64,000 nucleotides of DNA, taken from assembly GCF_028898945.1 (NCBI RefSeq), contig NZ_CP118607.1, positions 3,644,001 through 3,708,000 on the forward strand. Reading direction: 5' to 3'. Shown here one piece after another: positions 49,239-58,300 of this stretch. Origin of the DNA: Pseudomonas sp. PSKL.D1. Lineage in GTDB: Bacteria; Pseudomonadota; Gammaproteobacteria; Pseudomonadales; Pseudomonadaceae. A program made the position numbers and the translations under genes. The notes under the pieces are model-generated. The model made no database searches. It was not told where the DNA came from and saw only the letters and a program-made list of their open reading frames with translations. Position 1 is the first letter of the stretch. Each line of letters starts with the position of its first letter.

Positions 49239-49628
49239 ATGAGCAACGAAAAGTACGAAAAAGGCCTGCAAATCCGCACCCAGGTGCTGGGCGAGGACTA
49301 CGTCAACCGCTCCATCCAGAACGCCGACGAGTTCACCAAGCCCCTGCAGGAGCTGGTCACCGAGTATTGCTGGGGCCACGTGTGGGGCCGCGATGGCTTA
49401 TCGCTCAAAGAGCGCAGCATGATAAACTTGGCCATGATTTCCGCGCTCAACCGCCCTCACGAACTCAAGCTGCATATCCGTGGTGCCTTGCGTAATGGCC
49501 TGAGCCGTGAGCAAATTCGCGAGATCCTGCTCCAGGTCGGCATTTATTGCGGCGTGCCTGCGGCGGTGGACAGCTTCCGCATTGCCCGCGAAGCGTTCGC
49601 CGAAGCCGATGCGGAGCCAACCCGTTAA
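49239..49628 (+). CDS. carboxymuconolactone decarboxylase family protein
   Basis: A 129-residue PcaC-like protein: YEKGLQIRTQVLGEDYVNRSI, EYCWGHVWGRDGLSLKERSMINLAM, HELKLHIRGALRNGLSREQI and CGVPAAV (C104). Length matches 4-carboxymuconolactone decarboxylase. True pcaC sits with protocatechuate genes, which are absent here, so a related decarboxylation or a peroxidase-like role in this pathway is more likely. The gap before it (106 bp) holds no strong terminator. Confidence 0.88.
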   Translation: MSNEKYEKGLQIRTQVLGEDYVNRSIQNADEFTKPLQELVTEYCWGHVWGRDGLSLKERSMINLAMISALNRPHELKLHIRGALRNGLSREQIREILLQVGIYCGVPAAVDSFRIAREAFAEADAEPTR

Positions 49629-49716
49629 CAACGGGCTGTTCGAACCACTGCAAGGAGTGCCCGGTTCAAGGCACTCCGCGATGTTGGCGCAACAGCCTCA
49701 TAAAAGAGCGCACCTG

Positions 49717-50469
49717 ATGAAACGCCAGCCACTCGACGACAGCTTCAAGGTCAACCGCAACCCCGTCACCCTGCGCGAAATCGTACTCGACAAGCTGCGT
49801 GGCGCAATCATGAACTTCCACCTGCTGCCCGGCGACCGCCTGGTCGAACGCGACCTCTGCGACCGCCTGGGGGTCAGCCGCACCTCGGTGCGTGAAGCAC
49901 TGCGCCACCTGGAGTCCGAAGGCCTGGTGGAATTCGCCGACGCCAAAGGCCCGCGCGTGGCGATCATTACCCTGGAAGACGCCCGCGACATCTACGAGTT
50001 GCGCTGCGTGCTCGAAGGCCTGATCGTGCAACTGTTCACGCTCAATGCCAAAGCCAAGGACATCCGCGCCCTGGAGCGCGCCCTGGAAGTGAACCGCGAG
50101 GCGCTGGAAGACGGCGAACTGCAGCAAGTCCTTGATTCGGTGCAAGGCTTCTACGACGTGCTGCTCGAAGGCTCCGGCAACCAGGTCGCTGCCCAACAGC
50201 TACGCCAGTTGCAGGCACGCATCAGCTACCTGCGCGCCACCTCGGTGTCGCAAGAAAACCGCCGTGGCGCCAGCAACCGTGAAATGGAAAAGATCGTCGA
50301 GGCCATCAAAGGCGGCGACCCGCTGGTGGCCCACCAGGCCTCGGTCGACCACGTGCGCGCCGCCGCCAAGGTCGCCCTGGACTACCTGCGCCAGAAGCAG
50401 GACGACAACACCAAGGTGCGCGACATCGTCGAGCCCCTGGCCCTGAAGGAACCTCGCATAGGCCGCTGA
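49717..50469 (+). CDS. GntR-family regulator, FadR/FCD type
   Basis: A 250-residue regulator with an N-terminal winged helix (LREIVLDKLRGAIMNFHLLPGDRLVERDLCDRLGVSRTSVREALRHLESEGLVE, about 18-72) and a helical FCD effector domain with possible metal ligands (Asp/His in DIYELRCVLE and HQASVDHVRAA). As last gene of the catabolic unit it is the natural owner of the three TATTAYGGTATWCCA sites at 43489, 43661 and 45605, whose TGGTATACCA core suits FadR-type proteins. It probably represses until a pathway compound binds. Confidence 0.92.
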   Translation: MKRQPLDDSFKVNRNPVTLREIVLDKLRGAIMNFHLLPGDRLVERDLCDRLGVSRTSVREALRHLESEGLVEFADAKGPRVAIITLEDARDIYELRCVLEGLIVQLFTLNAKAKDIRALERALEVNREALEDGELQQVLDSVQGFYDVLLEGSGNQVAAQQLRQLQARISYLRATSVSQENRRGASNREMEKIVEAIKGGDPLVAHQASVDHVRAAAKVALDYLRQKQDDNTKVRDIVEPLALKEPRIGR

Positions 50470-50471
50470 CC

Positions 50472-51035
50472 ATGCCCAACGCCCCGCGCTACTGCCCGCA
50501 CTGCACCACGGAACTGGCCCGGGGCGTTCCCACAGGCGACACCCACGAACGCCTGCACTGCCCTGGCTGCGGCTACATCCATTACATCAACCCGAAGATC
50601 ATCGCCGGCTGCATCATCGAGCGCGACGGCAAGTACCTGCTGTGCCAGCGCGCCATCCCGCCTCGCCCGGGCACCTGGACCTTGCCTGCCGGGTTCATGG
50701 AAGCGGGTGAAACCACCGAGCAGGCAGCGCTGCGCGAGGTGTGGGAAGAAACCGGCGTGCGGGGCGAAATCGTTTCGCCCTACTCCATCTTCAGCGTGCC
50801 GAAGATCAGCGAGGTGTACATCATCTTCCGCGCCATCGCCACCGAAGAGACCGGGCAGTATGGGCCCGAAACGCTCGCCTACAAGTTCTTCGAACCCGAT
50901 GACATTCCGTGGGACGAGATCTATTACCCGGCCATCCGGCAGATTCTGGAGCGCTACATCCTGGAACGTCAGGCCGGGGTCTACGGCATCTACATGGGCA
51001 ATGACGACACAGGCAAAGTGCACTTCATTCGGTAG
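50472..51035 (+). CDS. NUDIX hydrolase with zinc ribbon
   Basis: A 187-residue hydrolase. A zinc ribbon (CPHC at 8-11, CPGC at 30-33) precedes a complete Nudix box at 74-96 (GFMEAGETTEQAALREVWEETGV, split by family spacing GX5EX7REVXEE). The order matches NADH-pyrophosphatase-like and nucleotide-sugar hydrolases. It begins two bases after the GntR stop, so it is cotranscribed. A role in the catabolic pathway is not obvious. Confidence 0.9.
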   Translation: MPNAPRYCPHCTTELARGVPTGDTHERLHCPGCGYIHYINPKIIAGCIIERDGKYLLCQRAIPPRPGTWTLPAGFMEAGETTEQAALREVWEETGVRGEIVSPYSIFSVPKISEVYIIFRAIATEETGQYGPETLAYKFFEPDDIPWDEIYYPAIRQILERYILERQAGVYGIYMGNDDTGKVHFIR

Positions 51036-51103
51036 GCCCGTGTCAGCCTCTTCGCGGTGCCATCACAAACCCCTCGCCAAGCTACCCTTCTCAGTGCACC
51101 CTT

Positions 51104-53317
51104 ATGATCCCGGCAACCAATGGATCGGCAGCGCACATGGCAAAATGGCTGGACAGCGGCGGGTTGATGGCCGAACGCATCCGCAATCACGACTGGGCCA
51201 ACAGCCCGCTTGGCCCCCTGGAACACTGGCCGGAAACGTTACGGGCCAGTGTTGCCCTGTGCCTGGCTTCCCGCTTCCCACAGGCCGTGCTTTGGGGCCC
51301 TGAGCTGATCACGCTGCACAACGACGCTTTTCTGCCCATCCTCGGCCAGAAGCCCTCGGCCGTGGGCCGCCCATTCAGCCACGTGTGGCAAGAGGCCTGG
51401 AGCGCGATCAGTGCCTTCGCCGACCAGGCCATGGCGGGCGAGGCGGTATTCATCGAAGACTTTCCGCTGGTGATTGAACGCAACGGCAACCCCGAACGCG
51501 CCTACTTCACCTTCTGCTACAGCCCGATCCGCAGTGTGGATGGCAGCGTAGTGGGCATGCTCGACACGGTCACGGAAACCACCACCAACGTGGTCACCAA
51601 TCAACGCCTGGCATTTCTCGACGACCTGGGCCGCGCCGTGGCCGAGGCCACCGACCCCGACCAGATTCTGGGGATTACCACGCGCATGCTGGTCGAACAC
51701 CTGGGCCTGTCCAGTTGCGCCTACGCCGTGATGGACGCCGACGAGGACGGCTTTACCATCTGCGGCGATGCCGTGGCGCAGGGCTCGCCGCACCTGGTCG
51801 GCCAATACCGCCTTGCCGATTTTGGCCGACTGGCGGTCAGCCGGCTGCGAAGTGGCCTGCCGCTGGTAGTCAACGACAACCTGCAGGAACTGGCCCCCGA
51901 AGAGGCCGCCACGTTCCAGGCCATCGGCATCACGGCCACCATTTGCATGCCGCTGATCAAAAATGGTCGGCTCACCGCGCTGATGGCCATCCACGACAAG
52001 GTGCCGCGGCTGTGGACCACTTATGACCAGGCCCTGATCAGCGAGGTGACGGAGCGTTCGTGGGCCCACATCCAACGCGTGCAGGCCTATGCCGAGGTGC
52101 GTGAGGCCATGGCGGCGCTGGAGGCGCTCAATGCCACACTTGAACACCGCGTCGAAGAGCGCACCACCCAGCTGCTGCACACCGAGGCCGTGCTGCGGCA
52201 AACCCAGAAGCTGGAAGCCATTGGCCAGCTAACCGGCGGCGTGGCCCACGACTTCAACAACCTGCTGACCATCATTCGCTCGTCGCTGCACTTTCTGCAG
52301 CGCCCCAACCTGGATGAAACCCGCCGCGAGCGCTACATCAAGGCCATGACCGACACCGTCGACCGCGGCGCCAAGCTCACCGGCCAGCTGCTGGCATTCG
52401 CCCGCCGCCAGGCCCTGAGCCCACAAGTATTCGAAGCCGGCCCCAGGCTGCAGGGCATGGCCGACATGCTCGACACCGCCACCGGCGCGCGCATCGAAGT
52501 GCAACTGACGCTACCCGAACAGCCCTGCCACATCCGCGCCGACTTGAGCCAACTGGAAACGGCAGTGATCAATTTGATGCTCAATGGCCGCGATGCCATG
52601 GCCGGTGCCGGCACCTTGCGCTTGCGACTGATGGCCAACCAGCGCCTGCCTGCCCTGCGTGGCCAGCCGGAGCAAGACGGGCCGTTCGCCGCCATTTCGG
52701 TGACAGACGACGGCATGGGCATTGCGCCCGGTTTGCTGGACCGTATCTTCGACCCCTTTTTCACCACCAAGGCACCCGGCGAAGGCACCGGGCTGGGCTT
52801 GTCGCAGGTATTCGGCTTTGCCAAGCAATCCGGTGGCGATGTGCAGGTAACCAGTGTCGAAGGCCAGGGCACCACGTTCACCCTTTATCTGCCGCAAGAG
52901 GCCGCACCCATGGCGCAGGCCTTGGCTGATGACGTGATTGAGCCGCTACAGCGCGGCAGTAAACGGCGCATCCTGGTGGTGGAAGACAACCCGGACCTGG
53001 GCACCTTCACCAGCCAGATTCTCGAAGACCATGGCTACCGCATCAGCTGGGCCAACTCTGCCGAAGCCGCACTGACACAACTGGCCAGCCCCGACGGGCA
53101 GTTCGATGCGGTGTTTTCCGATGTGGTGATGCCCGGCATGGGTGGGTTGGCGCTGGCCCGGCAATTGCGTCTGGAGCGCCCGCAATTACCAGTGATTCTG
53201 ACGTCGGGCTACAGCGACGCCATTGCTGAAGGCGGGCACCAGGGCTTTGCGTTTCTGGCCAAGCCGTATTCGGCCGAACAGGTTTGCCAATTGCTCGGCA
53301 AGGTGCTGGGCCCCTGA
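51104..53317 (+). CDS. hybrid sensor histidine kinase with receiver domain
   Basis: A 737-residue cytoplasmic kinase. A PAS-like region (about 25-150), a GAF domain (about 165-320), a coiled linker, the H-box [14 protein letters not shown] (near 380), an ATPase domain ([22 protein letters not shown]) and a C-terminal receiver ([11 protein letters not shown], phospho-Asp in [11 protein letters not shown], Lys in FLAKPYS). There are no membrane helices. Two in-frame ATGs (51104, 51137) lack strong ribosome sites; the first is taken. The opening [20 protein letters not shown] is common to soluble Pseudomonas hybrid kinases. The signal is unknown. Confidence 0.93.
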   Translation: MIPATNGSAAHMAKWLDSGGLMAERIRNHDWANSPLGPLEHWPETLRASVALCLASRFPQAVLWGPELITLHNDAFLPILGQKPSAVGRPFSHVWQEAWSAISAFADQAMAGEAVFIEDFPLVIERNGNPERAYFTFCYSPIRSVDGSVVGMLDTVTETTTNVVTNQRLAFLDDLGRAVAEATDPDQILGITTRMLVEHLGLSSCAYAVMDADEDGFTICGDAVAQGSPHLVGQYRLADFGRLAVSRLRSGLPLVVNDNLQELAPEEAATFQAIGITATICMPLIKNGRLTALMAIHDKVPRLWTTYDQALISEVTERSWAHIQRVQAYAEVREAMAALEALNATLEHRVEERTTQLLHTEAVLRQTQKLEAIGQLTGGVAHDFNNLLTIIRSSLHFLQRPNLDETRRERYIKAMTDTVDRGAKLTGQLLAFARRQALSPQVFEAGPRLQGMADMLDTATGARIEVQLTLPEQPCHIRADLSQLETAVINLMLNGRDAMAGAGTLRLRLMANQRLPALRGQPEQDGPFAAISVTDDGMGIAPGLLDRIFDPFFTTKAPGEGTGLGLSQVFGFAKQSGGDVQVTSVEGQGTTFTLYLPQEAAPMAQALADDVIEPLQRGSKRRILVVEDNPDLGTFTSQILEDHGYRISWANSAEAALTQLASPDGQFDAVFSDVVMPGMGGLALARQLRLERPQLPVILTSGYSDAIAEGGHQGFAFLAKPYSAEQVCQLLGKVLGP

Positions 53318-53325
53318 TCGGTTAC

Positions 53326-54075
53326 TCAAGGGGTGCGCCGCAGCAGGTACGTGTCCATGATCCAGCCTTTTCGCAGCCGGCACTGTTCGCGGGTTTCGAG
53401 AATCTGCGCCTTCACGGCCTGCAACGGGCCGGCGATCAGCACTTCGTCCGCCGTGCCCAGGTAAGCCCCCCAGTAAATCACCAGGCCGGGGTCATCCAGG
53501 CTGGCGAAAGCGCACTGCCCGTCCAGCATCACCACAGCATTGTCGATGCGATGCTGCTGCGCCAAGCGCCGTCCTGGCAGCACCGTCAACGGCTCGCCAA
53601 TGCGGTTGAGCGGTATCTGGTGGCGGGCCGCCAATGCCTGCACACTGCTGATGCCTGGAATCACCTCCAGCCGCAACGCCAAACCCTGCTCACGCACACG
53701 CTCAAGAATACGCAGGGTGCTGTCGTAGAGCCCCGGCTCACCCCACAACAGAAACGCTCCCGTATCCGCCGAGGTCATTTCTTCATTGATCAGGCTGCCG
53801 TACAGCGCTGCACGTTGGCGATGCCAGTCGTCCACCGCCGCCACGTAATCATCTGACCCACTGTCGCGCTGAGGGTCCGCCACCTGTACCAGGCGATAGC
53901 CACCTTCAGGCCGGTAGCGTTCGAGGATCGCCTTGCGCAACCTTACCAATTCGCGGGTCGCCGGCCCTTTGTCGAGCACGAAAAACACCGTGGCCCGGCG
54001 CAGCGCCTCAACGGCCTCGAAGGTGACCTGCCGCGGGTCACCCGGGCCGATGCCAATCAGCAAAAGGTCTTTCAT
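53326..54075 (-). CDS. cobF: precorrin-6A synthase (deacetylating)
   Basis: A 249-residue SAM-dependent methyltransferase of the tetrapyrrole methylase fold, acting in the aerobic cobalamin pathway. The opening LLLIGIGPGDPRQVTFEAVEAL and the later EVIPGISSVQALAARH, NRIGEPLTVLPGRRL are typical of CobF. It stands apart from other cob genes here and converges on the hybrid kinase gene with eight bases between stops. Confidence 0.93.
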   Translation of the reverse strand: MKDLLLIGIGPGDPRQVTFEAVEALRRATVFFVLDKGPATRELVRLRKAILERYRPEGGYRLVQVADPQRDSGSDDYVAAVDDWHRQRAALYGSLINEEMTSADTGAFLLWGEPGLYDSTLRILERVREQGLALRLEVIPGISSVQALAARHQIPLNRIGEPLTVLPGRRLAQQHRIDNAVVMLDGQCAFASLDDPGLVIYWGAYLGTADEVLIAGPLQAVKAQILETREQCRLRKGWIMDTYLLRRTP

Positions 54076-54141
54076 TGCCCTGCCCCTGAAGGGAACCAGC
54101 AGCCATTGTGAAAGGGCCGCTGGTGTTTGGCAAAAAAGGCT

Positions 54142-55443
54142 TCAGAAGAGCGAGAAGTTGTAGCTGACGATGATCCGGCTCTCGTCCATATCCCGCGCCC
54201 ACTTCTCGTAGTTGCTGCGGTAAGTGGAGTTGCGCAGGCGTATGCTGACGTCTTTGAACGTGCCGCTTTGCACCTGGTACTTCAATTCAGTATCACGCTC
54301 CCACTCTTTGCCTTCGGCAAGGCTGCCCGGCACTTTAATATGGTCGCCGTTGATGTAGCGGGTAAAGAAGGTAAGCCCCGGCACACCGAGGGCCTTGAAG
54401 TCATAGTCGTAACGCAGTTGCCAGGACCGCTCCTGCGCCGCGGCAAAGTCGTTCACCTGCGCATAGTTGACCAGGTATGGGTTACTGCCATCGAGGTACG
54501 GCATGGCACTTTTGCCATACATGCGCTGCCAACCCGCACTGATCTTGTGGCCGCCCAAACTGTAGCCCAGCATGCCGCTGAAGGCTTGGTGATCAATCTT
54601 GCCAGCGCGTGCATTACCAATGTCGTCACTTTTGATCAGACGCAGGTCGGCCGACAGGCTGCCTGCCGACAGTGGTTGATTTGCCATCAAGCCCAGGAAG
54701 TGCTGACGGTAGATGTTCTCCAGTTTGGCCACTTGATACTGGGCGCTGAACCGGTCGTTGAAACGGTAATCCACGCCCGCCAGGTCGAAGTGATCAGCCT
54801 CGATATCGCAGGCGTAACGCTTGTTCTTGCAGTGCACGCGAATGTCCTGGCGGTCGGTGGAATCACGCGCCGTGTACTGGTTCATCCGCGCCAGCGTGAA
54901 CTTCAGGCCGCGCAGTTCTTCAGACGTCAGCAGCGCGCCATGGAACATCGTGGGCAGCAAGCGGCCATCGTTGTATTTGAGCAGCGGTACATCGGGCATC
55001 ATCGAGCCGTACTTGAGCACGGTGTTCGACACCTTCGCCTTGGCTGCCAGGCCCATCTTTGCGTACTGGTCGGCAGAACCGCGCGGGTCATGCCCGGAAG
55101 ACGGCAACAATCCACTATTACTGTCGGCGGGGCTGGAATCCAGCTTGAAGCCGAACATGCCCAGTGCATCCACGCCAAAGCCCACCGGGCCTTGGGTGTA
55201 GCCCGACTGCACATTCAGAATAAAACCTTGTGCCGCTTCCTCACGTTTGGAGGCGCCTTGGCTTGAAGAGCTATGGCCGTCACGAAAATCCCGGTTGAAG
55301 TAAACAGTGCGAGCTTCAACCTTGGCGCTACTGTCTTCAAGAAAGCCGGCAGCCTGGGCATGCGCGCCAGCGCACAGCAGAAAGAGGCAGGCAACACGAC
55401 GCCCGTGGGCATGGGAAAGGGAGGAAAACATGCGAAGAAACAT
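54142..55443 (-). CDS. OprD-family outer-membrane porin
   Basis: A 433-residue substrate-specific porin. A signal peptide (cut near HAQAAGF) leads to the OprD pattern FLEDSSAKVEARTVYFNRDFRDG, a barrel with MPDVPLLKYNDGRLLP and a C-terminal ESRIIVSYNFSLF ending in Phe, as barrel proteins do. An alternative ATG four codons later (55431) gives nearly the same protein. Members admit small organic acids, amino acids or aromatic compounds. A 10-bp palindrome lies about 97 bases upstream. Confidence 0.93.
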   Translation of the reverse strand: MFLRMFSSLSHAHGRRVACLFLLCAGAHAQAAGFLEDSSAKVEARTVYFNRDFRDGHSSSSQGASKREEAAQGFILNVQSGYTQGPVGFGVDALGMFGFKLDSSPADSNSGLLPSSGHDPRGSADQYAKMGLAAKAKVSNTVLKYGSMMPDVPLLKYNDGRLLPTMFHGALLTSEELRGLKFTLARMNQYTARDSTDRQDIRVHCKNKRYACDIEADHFDLAGVDYRFNDRFSAQYQVAKLENIYRQHFLGLMANQPLSAGSLSADLRLIKSDDIGNARAGKIDHQAFSGMLGYSLGGHKISAGWQRMYGKSAMPYLDGSNPYLVNYAQVNDFAAAQERSWQLRYDYDFKALGVPGLTFFTRYINGDHIKVPGSLAEGKEWERDTELKYQVQSGTFKDVSIRLRNSTYRSNYEKWARDMDESRIIVSYNFSLF

Positions 55444-55766
55444 CCAGGAAACAAACAGAAAAACTCACGGCGGCAAAGCGTCGCCAACAACCGCCCAATA
55501 TCTGAAATGATCGCGCACAGGCTCTGGCGCAAGCCATTGGACCATGGTCTAGGCGCGGGACAACCTGCAAACAGAAACGTTCGAAAATACCGCTGGGAAA
55601 ACTTTTAAAGTTCCGGCCTTACTTATAAAAAGTTTGCGGTTTACCAAAAAGCTACAACTGACTACACTCGATACCAGCGAACAGTAAGACCCACCCGCGT
55701 GGCCGGCGTTTGTTCTCGTCTATGTTCGTCACGCCCCGCCACGGAAGACGTACAGGAGTGATTACA
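55444..55766. other. 323-bp divergent region between oprD-like and mvaT-like genes
   Basis: It contains the palindrome GACCATGGTC (55540-55549) on the porin side and an AT-rich stretch (about 55600-55680, TTTTAAAG, TTATAAAAAG) likely holding the promoter of the MvaT-family gene, which typically is AT-rich. No gene is seen. Confidence 0.55.
55540..55549. promoter_or_regulatory. palindrome upstream of the OprD-type porin gene
   Basis: GACCATGGTC is perfectly symmetric and flanked by TTG and TAGG. It lies about 97-106 bases upstream of the porin start. It could be a regulator site of GntR or IclR type; no dedicated regulator gene is adjacent. Confidence 0.35.
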
Positions 55767-56126
55767 GTGTCCAGACTTGCAGAGTTTCGTGCTGCCGAAA
55801 AAGCGCTCCAGGAGCAAATGGCACAACTGGAAGCGCTGAAAAAGGATGCCGGCCTCAAACGCGAAATCGAATTCGAGCAGAAACTAGTCGGCCTGATGAA
55901 AAGCTATGACAAAAGTCTGCGCGATATCGTCGCCATCCTCGATCCAAAAGCGGTTAGCCGTGGTGCCGTGAGTGCCCCCAAACAGCAGCGCCGGCCACGG
56001 GTGGTCAAGGTGTACGAAAACCCGCATACCGGTGAATTGATCGAGACCAAAGGCGGCAACCACCGCGGCTTGAAGGCATGGAAAGAACAGTACGGGGCCG
56101 GCACGGTGGAAAGCTGGGTACGCTGA
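55767..56126 (+). CDS. MvaT/Tur-family H-NS-like nucleoid protein
   Basis: A 119-residue silencer of AT-rich DNA, functional counterpart of H-NS in Pseudomonas. The N-terminal oligomerisation coiled coil (RLAEFRAAEKALQEQMAQLEALK) and middle FEQKLVGLMKSYDKSLRDIVAILDP match MvaT. The C-terminal DNA-binding part has RPRVVKVYENPHTGELIETKGGNHRGLKAWKEQYG, the family AT-hook-like loop. GTG at 55767 is chosen as start because homologues begin MSRLAEF and AGGAG lies ten bases before it. P. putida carries several such paralogues; this one looks TurB-like. Confidence 0.92.
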   Translation: MSRLAEFRAAEKALQEQMAQLEALKKDAGLKREIEFEQKLVGLMKSYDKSLRDIVAILDPKAVSRGAVSAPKQQRRPRVVKVYENPHTGELIETKGGNHRGLKAWKEQYGAGTVESWVR

Positions 56127-56237
56127 TGAAACATCAACGCCAGCTTCACACTTTTTTCACACCCACTGGCCCAGTATCGAGACAGCTAAAGGACTAGCGA
56201 CCCCATCACGCGCCCGCACATGCGGGCCTCTCTTCCA

Positions 56238-56268
56238 GCGCCCTGCCTTGTGCAGGGCGCTTTCATTT
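56238..56268 (+). terminator. rho-independent terminator after the MvaT-family gene
   Basis: GCGCCCTGC, loop CTTGT, GCAGGGCGC, then TTTCATTT. A second smaller hairpin (GCCCGCACATGCGGGC, 56212-56227, then CTCTCTT) lies just before it. Both are in the 222-bp gap before gloA. Confidence 0.7.
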
Positions 56269-56348
56269 GCGCAATCGCTTCACTGCCGTATCATGGCCGC
56301 CTGTCTGTTTCGCTGGCCGCAGTTGCCAGCCCCGTCTCTGGAGAACCC

Positions 56349-56876
56349 ATGAGCCTGCATGATTTGCACACCCTGCCGGGCGTCACCGCCAAACCGGACG
56401 CCGCCACCGCCCAGTTCGTTTTCAACCACACCATGTTGCGTGTGAAGAACATCGAACAGTCGCTGGACTTCTACACCCGCGTGCTGGGCTTCAGCCTTGT
56501 CGACAAGCGTGACTTCCCGGAAGCCGCCTTCAGCCTGTACTTCCTGGCCCTGGTCGACCCGGCGCAAATCCCGGCCGATGACGCCGCACGCCACCAGTGG
56601 ATGAAATCGATCCCGGGCGTGCTGGAACTGACCCACAACCACGGCACCGAAGATGACGTGGATTTCGCCTACCACAACGGCAACGCCGACCCGCGCGGCT
56701 TTGGCCACATCTGCATTTCGGTGCCGGACGTACGCGAAGCCTGCGCACGCTTCGAGGCCCTTAACGTGCCGTTCCAGAAGCGCCTGCAGGATGGCCGCAT
56801 GAACCACCTGGCCTTCGTGAAAGACCCGGATGGCTACTGGGTTGAAGTGATCCAGCCGACCGAACTCAAAGGCTGA
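56349..56876 (+). CDS. gloA: lactoylglutathione lyase (glyoxalase I)
   Basis: A 175-residue metalloenzyme that turns the methylglyoxal-glutathione adduct into S-lactoylglutathione. The metal ligand His in NHTMLRVKNIEQSLDFY, the Glu in LELTHNHGTE, the His in GFGHICISV and the Glu in GYWVEVIQP are all present. The long form (about 175 residues) is the zinc-type seen in Pseudomonas. The ATG at 56349 gives the usual lead MSLHDLHTLPGV. Confidence 0.95.
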   Translation: MSLHDLHTLPGVTAKPDAATAQFVFNHTMLRVKNIEQSLDFYTRVLGFSLVDKRDFPEAAFSLYFLALVDPAQIPADDAARHQWMKSIPGVLELTHNHGTEDDVDFAYHNGNADPRGFGHICISVPDVREACARFEALNVPFQKRLQDGRMNHLAFVKDPDGYWVEVIQPTELKG

Positions 56877-56958
56877 CGTTCATCGGGCCGGGAACTCCTG
56901 GCCCCTCGCTGTGGTATATGGAAGTAACAGCTCCCAGAGCCACAGCGAGGTAAGGACG

Positions 56959-57198
56959 ATGCAATCTCTTCACTGTGAATACCGCGACCACACCATCACC
57001 GCCAGCGTGATGCCCCACCCCGACTCCCCCCTGCCCTATGCCGCCGGGTGCCTGATCACCGACCCTGAAGGGCATACCAGCAAGCGGTTTTCGATGCCGA
57101 TGAAGTTTTTCGCCGACCTGGAGAATGCCCAGCATGTGTCGCTGGCCCATGGGCGGGCGTTGGTGGATGAGCAGTTGGATAAACGGCACAAGTTGTAA
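56959..57198 (+). CDS. small protein, unknown function
   Basis: A 79-residue protein beginning MQSLHCEYRDHTITASVMPH, with a good ribosome site (AGGTAAGGACG before ATG). It looks like a compact beta-alpha fold (AAGCLITDPEGHTSKRFSMPMKFF, ENAQHVSLAHGRALVDEQL) without signal peptide. Similar small proteins occur across Pseudomonas; I know of no assigned role. A REP pair follows directly. Confidence 0.7.
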   Translation: MQSLHCEYRDHTITASVMPHPDSPLPYAAGCLITDPEGHTSKRFSMPMKFFADLENAQHVSLAHGRALVDEQLDKRHKL

Positions 57199-57204
57199 TG
57201 AAAC

Positions 57205-57311
57205 TGTGCCGGCCTCTTCGCGGGTAAAACCCGCTCCCACAGGGATTGCGCATGCCTTGAGGTAAGCACTGAACCTGTGGGAGCGGCTTTAGCCGCGAAG
57301 GGGCCGGCACA
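57205..57311. repeat. inverted REP pair of the GGCCTCTTCGCGGG type
   Basis: TGTGCCGGCCTCTTCGCGGG...CCGCTCCCACAGG and its inverse (CCTGTGGGAGCGG...CCGCGAAGGGGCCGGCACA) are separated by a unique spacer of about 33 bases. The unit differs from the GTAGGAGCGG REP units elsewhere in the window. Confidence 0.88.
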
Positions 57312-57317
57312 ACCAAC

Positions 57318-58157
57318 CTAGCCTTCCCGGGCAAACGCGACAGCCAAGTCCACCTGTTCCCGCGTGGGCCGCACCCCGGTGTACAGCACAAACTGCTCCA
57401 GCGCCTGCAAGGCAATCACTTCCAACCCGGTAATCACCGGTTTGCCCAACGCCTGCGCGCGCCGAATCAGCGGCGTCTGCGCCGGCATCGCCACCACATC
57501 GAACACCCGCTCGGCTGCCGCGATGGCCTGCTCATTGAATGCCAGCTGTTCGGCCTCCGGCCCGCCGGCCATCCCGATCGGGGTCACATTCACCAACATC
57601 GGCGGGCACACATCGCCCAGCTCGCGTACCCAGCGATAGCCGCAACTGTCCGCCAACTGCTGCCCGGCCTGCTCATTGCGGGCCACGATGATGCCTTCGG
57701 CAAAGCCGGCATCGCGCAAGGCGCCGGCCACTGCCTTGGCCATGCCACCACTGCCACGCAGGGCAAAGGCGGTGCTCGGGGCCACCTGATGCTGCTCCAG
57801 CAATTGGCGCACCGCCAGATAATCAGTGTTGTAGGCCTTCAGGTGGCCGGCCGTGTTCACCAGCGTGTTCACCGACTCGATGGCCGCCGCGGACGGGTCG
57901 ATTTCATCCACCAGCGCCATGCACGCCTCTTTGTACGGCATCGATACGCCACAGCCGCGAATGCCCAGGGCACGGATACCGCCCACAGCGGCTGGCAGGT
58001 CATCGGTGGTCATGGCCTTGTAGTAATAGTCCAGCCCCAACTGCTGGTACAGGTGGTTATGAAAGCGAACACCAAAGGTACCGGGCCGGCCGGCCAGGGA
58101 AATGCACAGCACGGTGTCTCTGCTGGGAGTTGTCGGCATAACCTGCATCATCCTCAT
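57318..58157 (-). CDS. shikimate dehydrogenase-like protein (SdhL/HI0607 type)
   Basis: A 279-residue AroE-superfamily protein, about 25 percent alike to the copy at 10897 by eye. It has VSMPYKEACMALVDEID with the catalytic Lys, NTDYLAV with the Asp, and a GSGGMAKAV dinucleotide loop followed by VARNEQ, the Asn/Arg pattern that prefers NADP. The GVSMPYKE wording resembles the shikimate-dehydrogenase-like group of HI0607, whose role is unclear. Several ATGs (58157, 58151, 58148, 58139) are possible starts. Confidence 0.82.
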   Translation of the reverse strand: MRMMQVMPTTPSRDTVLCISLAGRPGTFGVRFHNHLYQQLGLDYYYKAMTTDDLPAAVGGIRALGIRGCGVSMPYKEACMALVDEIDPSAAAIESVNTLVNTAGHLKAYNTDYLAVRQLLEQHQVAPSTAFALRGSGGMAKAVAGALRDAGFAEGIIVARNEQAGQQLADSCGYRWVRELGDVCPPMLVNVTPIGMAGGPEAEQLAFNEQAIAAAERVFDVVAMPAQTPLIRRAQALGKPVITGLEVIALQALEQFVLYTGVRPTREQVDLAVAFAREG

Positions 58158-58300
58158 GACTGAATCGTTTGTGCAGCCTACCAGACCACACCGCTGGTCG
58201 TCCCTTACACAACCTTTACCCTTTCCCTGTGCTCACCTTACAGAGCCCGCAGTCATAGTAGTAAGGCCCCAAGCGTGGGGCTGCCTTGCGAGGACTTCAC

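Noticed and set aside
43733..49628. The catabolic cluster as a Rut pyrimidine pathway
   Set aside because: The monooxygenase, reductase, hydrolase and permease echo RutA, F, D and G, but RutB (isochorismatase type) and RutC counterparts are absent and the permease is NCS1, while RutG is a different type. DUF1185, ALDH and PcaC-like members do not belong to Rut.
49239..49628. pcaC of the protocatechuate pathway
   Set aside because: It has the right fold and length, but no pcaB, pcaD, pcaGH or PcaR-type context is nearby.
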